DNA of 64,000 bases from RPQJ01 sp963700045 (GCA_963700045.1 CAVOWK010000042.1:22881-86880), one strand, 5' to 3'; shown: positions 1 through 10,460, numbered from the stretch's first letter. The notes: generated by a model not told the origin, from the sequence alone. Numbers and translations: made by a program.

Positions 1-335
1 AAGGCGGCCTGGCCGCGATTCCAGCACGACACCATGACCTGCCCCTGGTAGTCGGAGTCGATCAGGCCGACGAGATTGCCGAGCACGATGCCGTGCTTGT
101 GGCCGAGGCCGGAGCGCGGCAGCAGCACCGCGGCGAGGCCGGGGTCCTCGAGATGGATTGCGATGCCAGTGGGAACCAGTTGCGTCATGCCCGGTTCGAG
201 CACCAGCGGTGCATCGAGGCACGCGCGCAGGTCCAGCCCCGCGGAACCGGGCGTCGCGTAATGCGGCAACGGATATTCCTTGCCGATGCGCGCATCGAGG
301 ATGCGCACCTGCAGCTTCGGGCGCTGCGCACTCAT
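1..335 (-). CDS. dut: dUTP diphosphatase (dUTPase), partial at 3' end
   Basis: Hydrolyses dUTP to dUMP and pyrophosphate, which keeps uracil out of DNA and supplies dUMP for thymidylate synthesis. Reading leftwards from ATG 335, the protein starts MSAQRPKLQVRILDAR and shows three trimeric dUTPase motifs: PGSAGLDLRA (motif 1), PRSGLGHKHG (motif 2) and GNLVGLIDSDYQG (motif 3, with the uracil-pocket Asp). The frame is open to base 1, so the C-terminal third, including the last motifs, lies outside the window. Its ATG overlaps the coaBC stop by four bases (ATGA), so the two are translationally coupled, as in many gammaproteobacteria. Confidence 0.95.
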   Translation of the reverse strand, partial: MSAQRPKLQVRILDARIGKEYPLPHYATPGSAGLDLRACLDAPLVLEPGMTQLVPTGIAIHLEDPGLAAVLLPRSGLGHKHGIVLGNLVGLIDSDYQGQVMVSCWNRGQAA

Positions 336-1552
336 CGCGGCCGGCTCCCGGCGTAACGGCCGGCAATCACCTCGATCAACTCGCCGGCGAGCCGGCACTT
401 CGGCGCACGCTCGAGTTCGCGCTTGCCGCCCTGCCAGTACAGCGTGAGCGCGTTGTCGTCGCAGTCGAATGCGAGGCCTTCACCCACCTGGTTGGCGGCG
501 ATCATGTCGAGCTTCTTGCCCTCGAGCTTTTTCAGCGCATTGCGCTCGACGTCCTGCGTTTCGGCCGCGAAGCCGACCACGAACGGGCGCGGCGAACCGG
601 CCGCCACGGTCGCAAGAATGTCGGGCGTGCGCGCCAGTTGCAGCGTCAGCTCGTCGCTGGTCTTCTTGATCTTGTGTGCCGCGACCTCGCGCATGCGGTA
701 ATCGGAGACGGCCGCGGCAGCGATGAAGATGTCGGTATCGGCAATTTCGGCCTGCACCGCATTCATCATCTGCTCGGCGGTCTCGACGTCGACTCGCGTC
801 ACGCCGGGCGGCGTCGGCACGTTGACCGGGCCGCTGACGATGACGACGCTGGCACCGGCATCGCGCGCGGCCTCGGCCACCGCGTAACCCATCTTGCCCG
901 AGCTGCGATTGGTGATGAAACGCACGGGATCGATGCGCTCGCGCGTCGGACCGGCGGTGACGACGACCTTGCGCCCGCGCAGCAGTCCGGCGGTTGCGAC
1001 GCGCGGCGCCGCCAACACCGCCTCGACGATTTCCTGCGGTTCAACCATGCGGCCGGCGCCAGTCTCGCCGCAGGCCTGGCTGCCGTCGGCGGGCCCGAGA
1101 ATCGTCAACCCGCGCTGGCGCAACGTAGCGACGTTCGCCTGCGTCGCGGCATTGGCCCACATCAGGCGATTCATCGCGGGCACGACGACGATCGGTACGT
1201 CGGTTGCGAGACACAGCGTCGACAGCAGGTCGTCCGCCAGGCCGTGCGCGATCCGCGCAATGAAATCCGCGGTGGCCGGCGCGATGACGATGCGCTGCGG
1301 CCAGCGTGCGAGTTCGATGTGCCCCATGGCCGCTTCGGCCGCGGCATCCCACAGGTCCGTGCGCACAGGGCGACCCGAAAGCGCCTGGAACGTGAGCGGA
1401 GTGACGAATTGCTGCGCGCCGGCCGTCATGACGACCTGCACTTCGGCGCCGCGATCCTTGAGTCGACGCGTCAGTTCGGCGCTCTTGTAGGCGGCAATTC
1501 CGCCCGTGACACCGAGCACGACGCGCATCGTTGGAGCTTCTGGGGCTGGCAT
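332..1552 (-). CDS. coaBC: Bifunctional phosphopantothenoylcysteine decarboxylase / phosphopantothenate-cysteine ligase
   Basis: Two consecutive steps of coenzyme A synthesis: CoaB joins cysteine to 4'-phosphopantothenate and CoaC decarboxylates the product. The 406-residue length is normal for the fused enzyme. The N-terminal flavoprotein half begins with VVLGVTGGIAAYKSAEL and carries the PAMNRLMW stretch typical of CoaC. The C-terminal half carries the CoaB signature VVTAGPTRERIDPVRFITN followed by SSGKMGYAVA. A second in-frame ATG eight codons in (MRVVLGVTGG) fits the family start better, and neither ATG has a convincing Shine-Dalgarno. It is coupled to dut downstream. Confidence 0.95.
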   Translation of the reverse strand: MPAPEAPTMRVVLGVTGGIAAYKSAELTRRLKDRGAEVQVVMTAGAQQFVTPLTFQALSGRPVRTDLWDAAAEAAMGHIELARWPQRIVIAPATADFIARIAHGLADDLLSTLCLATDVPIVVVPAMNRLMWANAATQANVATLRQRGLTILGPADGSQACGETGAGRMVEPQEIVEAVLAAPRVATAGLLRGRKVVVTAGPTRERIDPVRFITNRSSGKMGYAVAEAARDAGASVVIVSGPVNVPTPPGVTRVDVETAEQMMNAVQAEIADTDIFIAAAAVSDYRMREVAAHKIKKTSDELTLQLARTPDILATVAAGSPRPFVVGFAAETQDVERNALKKLEGKKLDMIAANQVGEGLAFDCDDNALTLYWQGGKRELERAPKCRLAGELIEVIAGRYAGSRPR

Positions 1553-1684
1553 GACGGACGATTATGGGGGCGCGCCGCGGGGCGCGGCAAAGGGACTGTC
1601 CGCATATCGGCGCAGCGGTCTCAGGTCATAACCATCGGCTCTGGCTTCAAGGCGCGCAATCGGCGACCGGCGGGGCGCCGACGA

Positions 1685-2500
1685 TTATTTCTGGCACTCC
1701 GGACAGAAATACGTCGAACGCTGGCCCTGGACCAGGTGCCGGATCGGCGTCCTGCAGCGCCGGCACGGCTCGCCAGCCCGCTCATAGACGAATAGTTTCT
1801 GGCGGAAGTAGCCCGGCGTGCCGTCTGCATTCACGTAATCGCGCAGCGTGGTTCCGCCCTGGCGGATCGCCTCACCGAGAACCCGCCGGATCGACTCGAC
1901 GATGCGCTGCCATTCCGCCGGCTTGATCCGTCCGGCGGCCCGGCGCGGGCGGACCCCCGCCCGGAACAAGGCCTCGCTCGCATAGATGTTGCCGACGCCC
2001 ACGACGACGTGCTGATCCATCAGGAACAGTTTCACCGCGGCCTTGCGGCGCTTAGCCCGGGTGGCGAGCAGTTCCGCCGTGAGGCCTTGTTCGAGCGGCT
2101 CCGGCCCCAGCTTCACCAGCAACGGATGCTCCTCCACAGGGCCCGTGCACCAGAGCAGGCTGCCAAAGCGGCGCGGATCGTTGAAGCGCAGGCACTGACC
2201 CGAGTCGAGCACGAGGTCGTAGTGGTCGTGCAGCAACCGCGGCGAGCCCGCCGGCATCACGCGCAGGCTGCCGGACATGCCGAGATGCGCGATGAGCGAG
2301 CCGCGGTCGAGATCGATCAGCAGGTACTTGGCGCGGCGACGCACGTCGTGAATGCGCTGGCCGACGAGTTCGCGCACGAGTCTCGACTCGACGGGCCAGC
2401 GCAAACGCGGCTCGCGCAGGTCGAAAGCCGTGACTGCGTGGCCGACGATGGCTTCGCGCACTCCGCGACGTGTCGTTTCGACTTCGGGTAACTCGGGCAT
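1685..2500 (-). CDS. mutM: Formamidopyrimidine-DNA glycosylase (Fpg)
   Basis: Base-excision repair glycosylase/AP lyase that removes 8-oxoguanine and formamidopyrimidines. The mature N-terminus is PELPEVETTRRG, with the catalytic proline Pro2 and the glutamate after it. The helix-two-turn-helix region contains VGVGNIYASEALF, and the C-terminus carries the CxxC...CxxC zinc finger (CRRC, then CPEC) with the conserved GQRSTYFC. The 271-residue length is standard. The upstream sequence is GC-rich with only a weak ribosome-binding site. The gene sits between rpmG and coaBC on the same strand, with the rpmBG terminator upstream, so it probably has its own promoter. Confidence 0.96.
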   Translation of the reverse strand: MPELPEVETTRRGVREAIVGHAVTAFDLREPRLRWPVESRLVRELVGQRIHDVRRRAKYLLIDLDRGSLIAHLGMSGSLRVMPAGSPRLLHDHYDLVLDSGQCLRFNDPRRFGSLLWCTGPVEEHPLLVKLGPEPLEQGLTAELLATRAKRRKAAVKLFLMDQHVVVGVGNIYASEALFRAGVRPRRAAGRIKPAEWQRIVESIRRVLGEAIRQGGTTLRDYVNADGTPGYFRQKLFVYERAGEPCRRCRTPIRHLVQGQRSTYFCPECQK

Positions 2501-2592
2501 CAGGCCCGCGACGTTCCACTATTTGCCGCTGAAAAAACAGGGGGCACAGCTGGAGTTTCGTCCCGCCCGCTACTGCTGCGCAGCCAGGCCAG

Positions 2593-2619
2593 AAACGAAA
2601 AACCCGCCGGAGGCGGGTT
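2593..2619 (-). terminator. Rho-independent terminator of rpmB-rpmG
   Basis: On the minus strand an 8-bp stem (AACCCGCC / GGCGGGTT) with a three-base loop is followed directly by TTTCGTTT. It lies 47 bases past the rpmG stop and upstream of mutM, so it should close the L28-L33 transcript. Confidence 0.85.
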
Positions 2620-2665
2620 CTTCGAGACACCCGGTCAAGCCGGATGTGGAACGCGCGACCAGGGA

Positions 2666-2821
2666 TTACTTGATCTTCGCTTCCTTGTAGGCCACGTGCT
2701 TGCGGGCCTTCGGGTCGAACTTCTTGACCTCGAGCTTCTCCGGATGAAGACGCTTGTTCTTGGTCGTCGTGTAGAAGTGGCCGGTGCCGGCGGTCGAAAC
2801 GAGCTTGATCTTGTCACGCAT
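2666..2821 (-). CDS. rpmG: 50S ribosomal protein L33
   Basis: Small protein of the large ribosomal subunit, located near the E site. The 51-residue product begins MRDKIKLVSTAGTGHFYTTT and ends KHVAYKEAKIK, a full-length L33 of the zinc-independent (C-minus) type, because no CxxC pairs are present. The start at 2821 is fixed by an AGGAG ribosome-binding site seven bases upstream; a longer upstream frame exists but is not L33-like. It is cotranscribed with rpmB 28 bases upstream and ends at the hairpin at 2593-2619. Confidence 0.96.
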   Translation of the reverse strand: MRDKIKLVSTAGTGHFYTTTKNKRLHPEKLEVKKFDPKARKHVAYKEAKIK

Positions 2822-2849
2822 TTGAGTAACTCCTGCGGCTATCGGGCCG

Positions 2850-3086
2850 TCAGACCTTGACGCCCTGGGCGCGAAGTTCGTTGACGACGACTTCGATGCC
2901 CTTCTTGTCGATCGTGCGCATGGCATTGCCGGACACGCGCAGGCTGACCCAGCGCTTTTCCGTTTCGAGCCAGAAACGCTGCGTGTGCAGGTTCGGCAGG
3001 AAGCGGCGGCGCTTGCGGTTGTTGGCGTGCGAAACGGTGTTGCCGCTCATCGGCTTCTTGCCGGTGACCTGACAGACTTTCGACAT
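2850..3086 (-). CDS. rpmB: 50S ribosomal protein L28
   Basis: Large-subunit ribosomal protein. The 78-residue product starts MSKVCQVTGKKPMSGNTVSH and contains the family stretch NNRKRRRFLPNLHTQRFW. It is full length. The first gene of the rpmB-rpmG pair; the order rpmB-rpmG next to radC and coaBC-dut is common in gammaproteobacteria. The longer open frame upstream of 3086 lacks family similarity, so the start at 3086 is preferred. Confidence 0.96.
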   Translation of the reverse strand: MSKVCQVTGKKPMSGNTVSHANNRKRRRFLPNLHTQRFWLETEKRWVSLRVSGNAMRTIDKKGIEVVVNELRAQGVKV

Positions 3087-3178
3087 GGTGCTGATCCTGT
3101 GACAGACGGGCCGGCCGAAAGGCGGACCCCGATAAACGAGCCGCGTTTTATACCAGTCGCCGGCCGAGGCAAGCTTCG

Positions 3179-3265
3179 GGGGACAGGGGTTAGGGGCTAG
3201 CCGGATCAACGGCGGCTGCAGCTGCTCCTCCGACTAACCCCCAACCCCTATCCCCTAACCCCTTG
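3179..3265. repeat. Inverted purine/pyrimidine array (CCCCTA type)
   Basis: A purine arm rich in GGGGTTAGGGG (3181-3197) and a pyrimidine arm built from TA(A/T)CCCC units (3234-3265) flank about 35 bp of mixed sequence. It fills the gap between rpmB and the radC stop, which lies four bases past the right arm. It is the first of eight such arrays in the window. The arms could pair as an RNA hairpin from either strand, but neither side has a clear T-tract. Confidence 0.75.
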
Positions 3266-3268
3266 TTT

Positions 3269-3952
3269 CTATAGCAAGCCTCTCTCGGCGAATGAAACGC
3301 AGGCCCCGTCCCCGACCACGATGTGATCGAGCACCCGGATGTCGACCAAGGCCAGGGCGTCTCGCAGGCGCCCAGTGATCAATTCGTCCGCCTGGCTGGG
3401 TTCGGCGATACCGGACGGGTGATTGTGGGCCAGGATCACGGCCGCGGCATTGCGGGTCAGCGCGAGCTTGACGACCTCGCGCGGGTGGACGCTGGCGCCG
3501 TCGATCGTGCCACGGAAAACTTCGTCAAAAGCGATGACCCGGTGGCGATTGTCCAGGAAAAGGCAGCAAAAGACTTCATGTTCGCGGTCCCGTAGCCGGG
3601 CCCGCAGGAAATCCCGGGTCGCCCGCGGATTGGCCAATGGCGGGCCGGCCAGCATCTGTTCGGCATAGTGGCGCCGGGACAATTCGAGCGCAGCCTGCAG
3701 CAGGGCAAACTTGGCCGCACCAAGGCCGGGGGTACGGCAGACCGCCTGTCGCTCGGCCGTCAGCAGGCCGCGCAGAGACTTGAACTCGCCCAGCAGCCCG
3801 CGGGCGATGTCGACCGCCGTGCGGCCGCGCGTTCCTGTCTGCAGCAGGATCGCGAGCAGTTCGGCTTCCGAAAGCGCCGTCGCGCCCCGTTTCAGCAGCT
3901 TTTCACGGGGACGTTCGATTTCGGGCCATAGGGGCAGCGGCAGCGACGACAT
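3269..3952 (-). CDS. radC: RadC family JAB1/MPN-domain protein
   Basis: RadC-type protein with an N-terminal helix-hairpin-helix region (around residues 55-90, containing RTPGLGAAKFALLQ) and a C-terminal JAB1/MPN metalloprotease-like domain with the zinc motif HNHPSG and downstream Asp. Despite the name, its repair function is not established. The start is set at 3952 (MSSLPLPLWPEIERPREKLL), preceded by GAGGAG; an in-frame ATG 18 codons upstream would only add a non-conserved tail. Length is 227 residues, as usual. It is isolated from coaD by about 130 bp with no visible feature. Confidence 0.93.
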   Translation of the reverse strand: MSSLPLPLWPEIERPREKLLKRGATALSEAELLAILLQTGTRGRTAVDIARGLLGEFKSLRGLLTAERQAVCRTPGLGAAKFALLQAALELSRRHYAEQMLAGPPLANPRATRDFLRARLRDREHEVFCCLFLDNRHRVIAFDEVFRGTIDGASVHPREVVKLALTRNAAAVILAHNHPSGIAEPSQADELITGRLRDALALVDIRVLDHIVVGDGACVSFAERGLL

Positions 3953-4081
3953 CGGGGCTCCTCGGTCGGGGAGCGCCATGTTCGTTGCGACCGCAAGCGA
4001 CGACACGGCCCATAAGCGACGGATGCGCCATGAAATGGCGCGACCGGCACAGACACTTGAGCGCCCGACCGACAGGCGAAC

Positions 4082-4573
4082 TCAGAGTGCTTTCCTGGCA
4101 AAGCGTTCGCGCAGGGCGTCGGCCACGGCCGGATGCACGAACTCGGAGATGTTGCCGCCGAGACTCGCGATTTCGCGGATCAGCGTCGACGAGATGAAGT
4201 TGAACTGCTCGGTCGGCGTCAGGAACACCGTCTCGACCTGGTCAGTCAGGTGCCGGCTCATGGTCGCCAGCTGGAACTCGAACTCGAAATCCGACACCGC
4301 GCGCAGGCCGCGCATCATCACGTTGAGCCCGTTGGCGCGCGCGAATTCCACGGTAAGCCCCGTGTAACCCATGACCTCGACGTTATCGAGGTCGGCGAGC
4401 ACGATCTTGACCAGCTCGATGCGTTTCTCGAGCGGAAACAACGGCGCCTTGCCCGGGTTCGCGGCAATCGCGACCACGACCTTGTCGAAGATCCGGCTCG
4501 CCCGCCGGACCAGGTCGTTGTGGCCGTTCGTGAATGGATCGAACGTGCCTGGATACATTGCGCGACTGCTCAT
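4082..4573 (-). CDS. coaD: Phosphopantetheine adenylyltransferase
   Basis: Fourth step of CoA synthesis: adenylates 4'-phosphopantetheine to dephospho-CoA. The 163-residue protein has the nucleotidyltransferase motif YPGTFDPFTNGHNDLV near the N-terminus (TxGH-type, here TNGH), MRGLRAVSDFEFEFQ in the middle, and ISSTLIREIA (an SSTxIRE variant) near the C-terminus. Its start codon overlaps the stop of the downstream frame of rsmD (ATGA), which is the standard rsmD-coaD operon. Confidence 0.96.
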   Translation of the reverse strand: MSSRAMYPGTFDPFTNGHNDLVRRASRIFDKVVVAIAANPGKAPLFPLEKRIELVKIVLADLDNVEVMGYTGLTVEFARANGLNVMMRGLRAVSDFEFEFQLATMSRHLTDQVETVFLTPTEQFNFISSTLIREIASLGGNISEFVHPAVADALRERFARKAL

Positions 4574-5281
4574 TCGCTCCCCCGTGCCTGGTGATCGTTG
4601 TTATGGGCCGGCGAGCCCCGGCGGGCGAGATGATAGCCGACGTCGCCCGCGCGCTTGCTGCGTAACAGCGTCCAGCCGGGCGGGCAGCGCCGGTTCACCG
4701 CGGGCCGCCACGTCCTCCAGATAGATCCACGCCCTGGGCGCGAGCCACCCGCCACGCTCCAGTTTTTCGACCAGGACGGGCAGCCACGCCTCGTCGTAGG
4801 GCGGATCGAGGAACACGACGTCGAAGGGTTTCGAGCCGGACGGGCCACGCTCGAGCCACGCCAGCGCATCCGCCTGTTCCACGTGTCCGCGATCGCAACG
4901 GAGCTGGGCCAGCATGTCCCCGATCGCACGGGCGGACACCGGGTCGCGTTCGACGAAGACGACGTCACCGGCGCCCCGCGAGAGCGCCTCGAACCCGAGC
5001 GCGCCACTGCCCGCGAACAGGTCCAGGCAATGCGCGCCGGCCAGCTCGAATTGCAGCCAGTTGAACACGGTCTCCCGGACTCGGTCCGGAGTCGGCCGCA
5101 AGCCTGCCGATGGTGGGAAATGCAGCTTGCGACCGCGCCATTCGCCACCGATGATTCGCACTTGGAAGCGGCCGCCTGCAGGGGCAGCCGCGCGGCGAGT
5201 CGGGGGACCGCCCGCCGGACCGTTTGTTGCTTTGGCAAAACGGCCCGTGCGCGGAGTTTCCGGGCGATTGTTGCGCGGCAT
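4570..5281 (-). CDS. rsmD: 16S rRNA (guanine966-N2)-methyltransferase, apparent frameshift
   Basis: Methylates G966 of 16S rRNA using S-adenosylmethionine. The first frame (5281 leftwards) carries RIIGGEWRGRKLHFP, the SAM-binding CLDLFAGSGALGFEALSRGA and catalytic FLDPPYDEAW. Near 4680 the conserved ending moves to another frame: GWTLLRSKRAGDVGYHLARR is in the frame that stops at 4570, whereas the first frame continues into an unrelated tail and stops at 4601. The 4570 stop overlaps coaD ATG, as expected for this operon. The gene therefore looks intact apart from one extra base, probably a sequence error. Confidence 0.85.
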
Positions 5282-5359
5282 CGTCAGGCGAGCGTAGGCT
5301 TTGCGGGACTAGTATTAACGCGCGATGTTACGCGCGGCTTAAACCGAGGGGATAGTCAA

Positions 5360-7566
5360 ATGTTCGAGTCCAGGAACAGGCCGTTCGCGCCGGCGCTTGC
5401 AGCAGCGTTGGCAGGCATCGTGCTAGCCGGATGCCATGCGTCGAGTGAGGGACCAGAGTCGCCGCCGCCGCCGACGGAAGAGGCCTTCGCGAAGTTCGAT
5501 ATCAACCTCGCGGCGTCGGTCCTCGACGTGCCATACCCGTACGACCTGTACTTCGTGATCCCGGGCGCTGGTGGACGGCACGCTCAACATGCCGACCGTG
5601 CCGTGGCGCAGCGCTGCAATGCAGGCGGCGCTGAACTCGCAGGACGGCTGGTCGACGAACTGCCGGCGCTCGACACGAGCTTCTCGCTGCCGATCGATCC
5701 GGCGTCCATCAGCGCCAGCTCGCGTGAAGATCGTCAAGCTGTGGCTGAACCCGACCACCAAGGCGCCCGCGACCAACCCGGCCTACCTGCCGACGGGCGC
5801 CACGAGCCCGGTCGCAGGCGTGCTCACCTACGGCACCGATTTCACCGCCGACGTGTCGCCCGACTTCGACAGTGGCGGCACGTTCCTGCGGATCACGCCG
5901 CTCAAGCCACTCGCCTTCAGCAGCGGCCCGGCCGTGAATGACAGCGGCCCGAACATCGGCAAGGTCCTGAACGTCGGCTACCTCGTGGTGCTGACCGACG
6001 GCCTCAAAGCCACGAACGGCTCCAGGCCATGGGCGCAAGCACGCTCTACGCGTCGTTCAAGTCGGCGCCCGCCGACTGCAGCACGATCACGGATGCGACG
6101 CTGCGGCAGCTCTGCCAGCTCACCAAGGCGCACCTCGGCATCGCGCAGGCGGCCACGGCCACGAGTCCGGCATCGGTGATCCTCACCTGGTGCTTCTCCA
6201 CGCAGTCGATCGACGACGTGCTCGACGTGGTCTCCAAGATCACGACGCCACAGCAGACGCTGATCGTGCCGAGCGGCCTGACGACCAGCAGCAATCGGTG
6301 GCGCCGGCAAGGCGAGCATCTACGTCGGCTCCACGAAGTTGCCGTACTACCTGACGCCGCCCGCCAGCGCGACCGACAGCGCGGCGGTGCTCACCAAGTT
6401 CTGGACCGCGGCCGGCCCGTCGCAGGTGCCGGGCATCGACGCCACCAGCCGCAACCTGACGATGTTCAACCCGGTCGCCCGCCAAGGTCGCCGACGTCAC
6501 CGTACCGATCGTCGTCACGATGCCGAACGCCACGTCGGCCTGCCCGGGCAAGCCCACCGCCGGCTGGCCGGTGGCCATCGTGCAGCACGGCATCACCGGC
6601 AACCGTGCGCAGGCGCTCGCCATGGCCGATGCCTACGCGGATGCCTGCTTCATCGTCGTCGCGATGGACCTGCCGCTGCACGGCATCGTGCAGGGCGACC
6701 CCACGTTCGGAGCGCTGTACTGCTCGCCGGCGCTGCCGCAGTGCATCGGCGCGACGGAGCGAACCTTCAACGTCGACCTCGTCAACAACACGACGGGAGT
6801 GGCCCCTGGTGATGGCAAGGTCGACGCCTCCGGCACCCACATGATCAACCTGACGAGCCCGGCCACGGGGCGCGACAACCTGCGCCAGGCCGAGGCCGAC
6901 CTCATCCAGCTCACGAAGTCGATCCCGGGCCTTGCGATCGCTCCAGGCACCCCGGCCCCGGCCGGCCCGGTGGGCGTGGATCCGACGCGCATCAGCTTCG
7001 TCGGCCAGTCGCTGGGCGGCATCGTGGGCGGCTCGCACATCCACTTCGTCGAATGACCTGCGGACGGCGACGCTCGAGTCGCCCGGCGGCGTGATAACGA
7101 AGCTGCTGCTCGATTCGCCGACCTTCGGTCCGCGGATCAAGGCGGGCTTGACGGGGCAGCTCGCGGAAAACTCATTCAACTACAACCTGTTCTTCCGCGA
7201 CTTCCAGGCGGTGATCGACTCGGGCGACCCGATCAATCACATCAAGGACGCGGTCGGCCATGCACCCGGTGCACCTGTTCAAGGTGCTGAACGACACCGT
7301 CGTTCCGAACAGCGCAACGGACCGCCTGATCGCGCAGGGGCCGCTGAGCAAGCTCAAGACCCTTGGCGCGAACGCCGGTGGGCCCGGGCAATGGCGCCTA
7401 CACGTTCATGTCGAAGGGTTCGCACGGCGCGATGTTCAACCCAGCGTCCCGCCCTGCCGTCATTGGCGAGATGCAGCGACAAACGGTGCTGTTCGGCGCC
7501 TCGGCCGTGCAGCCTGGCGGTCCGTTCGTGGTGCTCACCGACCCGACGGTGCTCGACCTGAACTGA
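5360..7566 (+). pseudogene. VolA/Pla-1-type extracellular lipoprotein lipase, multiply frameshifted
   Basis: Reads as a surface-exposed lipase of the VolA / Pla-1-cef family, anchored by an N-terminal lipid. The start at 5360 gives a lipoprotein signal ending LAGC. Conserved segments are spread over all three frames: FDINLAASVLDVPYPYDLYF, then DGTLNMP, then SFSLPIDPASISA, then KIVKLWLNPTTK, and a C-terminal alpha/beta hydrolase with WPVAIVQHGITGNR and nucleophile elbow FVGQSLGG. At least eight frame changes are needed (near 5575, 5655, 5725, 6025, 6297, 6478, 7053, 7258 and 7378). Each piece is well conserved with no extra damage, so sequence errors are as likely as real decay. A terminator follows. 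Confidence 0.75.
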
Positions 7567-7589
7567 CGCACCTGCAGTTGGCATGAGCG

Positions 7590-7620
7590 AAGGGCGGGAG
7601 CGATCCCGCCCTTCTTTTTT
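7590..7620 (+). terminator. Rho-independent terminator
   Basis: Perfect 10-bp stem AAGGGCGGGA / TCCCGCCCTT with loop GCGA, followed by CTTTTTT. It lies 24 bases past the lipase stop and separates it from ftsY. Confidence 0.93.
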
Positions 7621-7670
7621 GGGGTCCGCTACAATCGCGGCTCCTGACGCCTGCACGACGACGCAACACC

Positions 7671-8716
7671 ATGGGCCTGTTCGGTTTCCGGTCGAAGAAG
7701 ACCAGCGAGGGCGACCAGCCCGACGCCGAGGAAGCTGCGTCCGCCGTTCCCGCGTCCGCACCAGTCGTGACCGAGGCGCCGAAGCAGAGCTGGCTCGCGC
7801 GCATGCGCGCCAAGCTGAACCGCGGCGACTCGTGGCTCACCTACGACCTCACCAACCTGCTGCCCGGCGGCAAGATCGATGAGTCCGTCCTCGACGAACT
7901 CGAGACGCGGCTGATCGCGGCCGACGTCGGCATCGAGACCACCGAGAAGATCCTGGGCTCGCTGCGCGGTCGCGTGCAGCGCAAGGAACTCGGCGACCTG
8001 GACGCATTGCTCGCCGCACTGCGCTCCGCGATGCTCGAAATCCTGCAGCCGGTCGCGCAACCGCTGGTCATCGACGCGGCGAACAAGCCGTTCGTGATCC
8101 TCGTGGTCGGCGTCAACGGCTCCGGCAAGACCACGACGATCGGCAAGCTCGCGCACCGTTTCAACGCCGAAGGCCGCAAGGTGTTGCTCGCAGCTGGCGA
8201 CACGTTCCGCGCCGCAGCGATCGAGCAGTTGCAGGTCTGGGGCGAGCGCAACAACGTGCCAGTGATCGCCCAGGGCGCGGGCGCCGACCCGGCGGCGGTC
8301 ACCTTCGACGCACTGCAGGCCGCGCAGGCACGCGGCACCGACGTGCTGATTGCCGACACCGCGGGCCGACTGCACACGCAGAGCAACCTGATGGCGGAGC
8401 TCAAGAAAGTGCGCCGCGTCCTCACCCGGCTCGATCCGACGGCGCCGCACGAGGTGCTGCTGGTGCTCGATGGCAGCCAGGGCCAGAACGCGCTGGCACA
8501 GGCGCAGCAGTTCCAGCAGGCCGTCGGCGTCACGGGCCTCGTCATGACCAAGCTCGACGGCACGGCCAAGGGCGGCATCGTGCTGGCCATCGCCGACACG
8601 CTGAAGCTGCCGATCCGCTACATCGGCATCGGCGAAACGGCGGCCGACTTCGACGTGTTCGATGCGGGCGCGTTCGTCGACGCGGTGCTGTCGCCGTCGC
8701 GCGCGGGAGCCGGCGC

Positions 8717-8720
<4 letters not shown>
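7671..8720 (+). CDS. ftsY: Signal recognition particle receptor FtsY
   Basis: SRP receptor GTPase that docks ribosome-nascent chains at the inner membrane. The 349-residue protein has a short acidic/Ala-rich A domain (1-40), an N domain and an NG GTPase domain with G1 GVNGSGKTTTIGKLA, the insertion-box stretch AAGDTFRAAAIEQL, G3 DTAGRLHT and G4 TKLDGTAKGG. Its stop overlaps the ftsE start (4 bp). A -10-like TACAAT lies 36 bases upstream of the ATG. The ftsYEX order followed by rpoH is the classic gammaproteobacterial arrangement. Confidence 0.97.
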
Positions 8721-9420
<700 letters not shown>

Positions 9421-9424
<4 letters not shown>

Positions 9425-10335
9425 ACCAGTGGTTCGAACGGCACGTGCAGACACTGGTGGGCTCGCTGGGGCGGCTCTGGCAGCAGCCGTTCGCGACGAT
9501 GCTGACGATCGTCGTCATCGGCATCGCGCTCGCGCTGCCGGCCTGCCTGCACGTGCTGGTGCAGAACGTGCGCGTCGCGAGCGGCGGCTGGAACAGCGCG
9601 CTCGACATCTCCGTCTACATGAAGCCGAACGCGTCGCTGGACCAGGCGAAGCGCGCGGCCGAGCGCATCCGTCAGCGCCGCGACGTCGACGAAGTCACGC
9701 TGATCGAAGCCGATGCCGCGCTCGCCGAGTTCCGTCGCAACTCGGGGTTTGGCGCCGCGCTGGATGCCCTCAAGGACAATCCGCTGCCGCACGCGCTGGT
9801 GGTGCGACCGGATGCCGAGTTCCGCCAGGCCGGTCGCGTGCAGGCGCTCTCGAACGAGCTCAAGAAGATCGACGGCGTCGACATCGTGCAGCTCGACACC
9901 GAGTGGGTCAGCCGCTTCAACGCGATTCTCGACGTCATTCGCCGCGGCGTCCTGCTGGCAGCCGTGCTGTTCGCGCTCGGCATCCTCGTGATCATCGGCA
10001 ACACGATCCGCCTCGACATCGAGAACCGCCGCGGCGAAATCGAAGTGACGAAGCTCGTGGGCGGCAGTGACGCCTTCGTGCGCCGGCCGTTCCTCTACAA
10101 CGGCGTCTGGTACGGGCTGGCCGGTGGCCTCATTGCAGGCCTCATCGTCGCCACCGTCGTCGCCGTGCTGAGCGCACCGGTGCAGCGCATTGCCGGCCTG
10201 TACGGCAGCAAGTTCGAGCTGCAGGGCGTCGGCATCGTTGGCTGGATCGCGCTGCTGCTGGGCGGCGCGCTGCTCGGCTGGCTCGGCTCGTTCATCGTGG
10301 CCACGCGCGAGCTACGCGAGATCGAGCCGAAGTAG
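9421..10335 (+). CDS. ftsX: Cell division protein FtsX
   Basis: Membrane partner of FtsE. The 304-residue protein starts MNQWFERHVQTLVGSLGRLW. It has one membrane segment near residues 22-45, a periplasmic extracellular-loop domain (about 50-170), and three C-terminal membrane segments around 180-300. The motif IGNTIRLDIENRRGEIEVTK is typical of FtsX. The start at 9421 overlaps the ftsE stop; a longer reading from 9370 would run inside ftsE. The stop codon abuts a polypurine array. Confidence 0.95.
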
Positions 10336-10460
10336 GAAGGGGAGGAAGGGCTAGGAAGAACAAGAAGTTCAGGAAGGGCAAGAAGGCCGATCCGTCCCGA
10401 CCCTCCTGGCCTTCCTGTCCTTCCTGCGCCTTCCTCGCCTTCCTCGCCTTCCTAGCCTAA
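10334..10460. repeat. Inverted purine/pyrimidine 9-mer array (GGAAGG / CCTTCC)
   Basis: The left arm (10334-10388) is almost pure purine with repeated AGGAAGG; the right arm (10400-10460) is almost pure pyrimidine with repeats of the CCTTCCTNG type at 9-10-base spacing. The two arms can pair imperfectly over about 50 bp. The array begins at the ftsX stop and ends before the rpoH promoter. It may act as a transcript end between ftsX and rpoH, but there is no U-tract, so this is inference. Confidence 0.8.

Noticed and set aside
158..1795. Large plus-strand open frame (545 codons) over coaBC
   Set aside because: It is antisense to coaBC, which has complete enzyme motifs. The frame is His/Arg-rich with no family match, a usual shadow in high-GC DNA.
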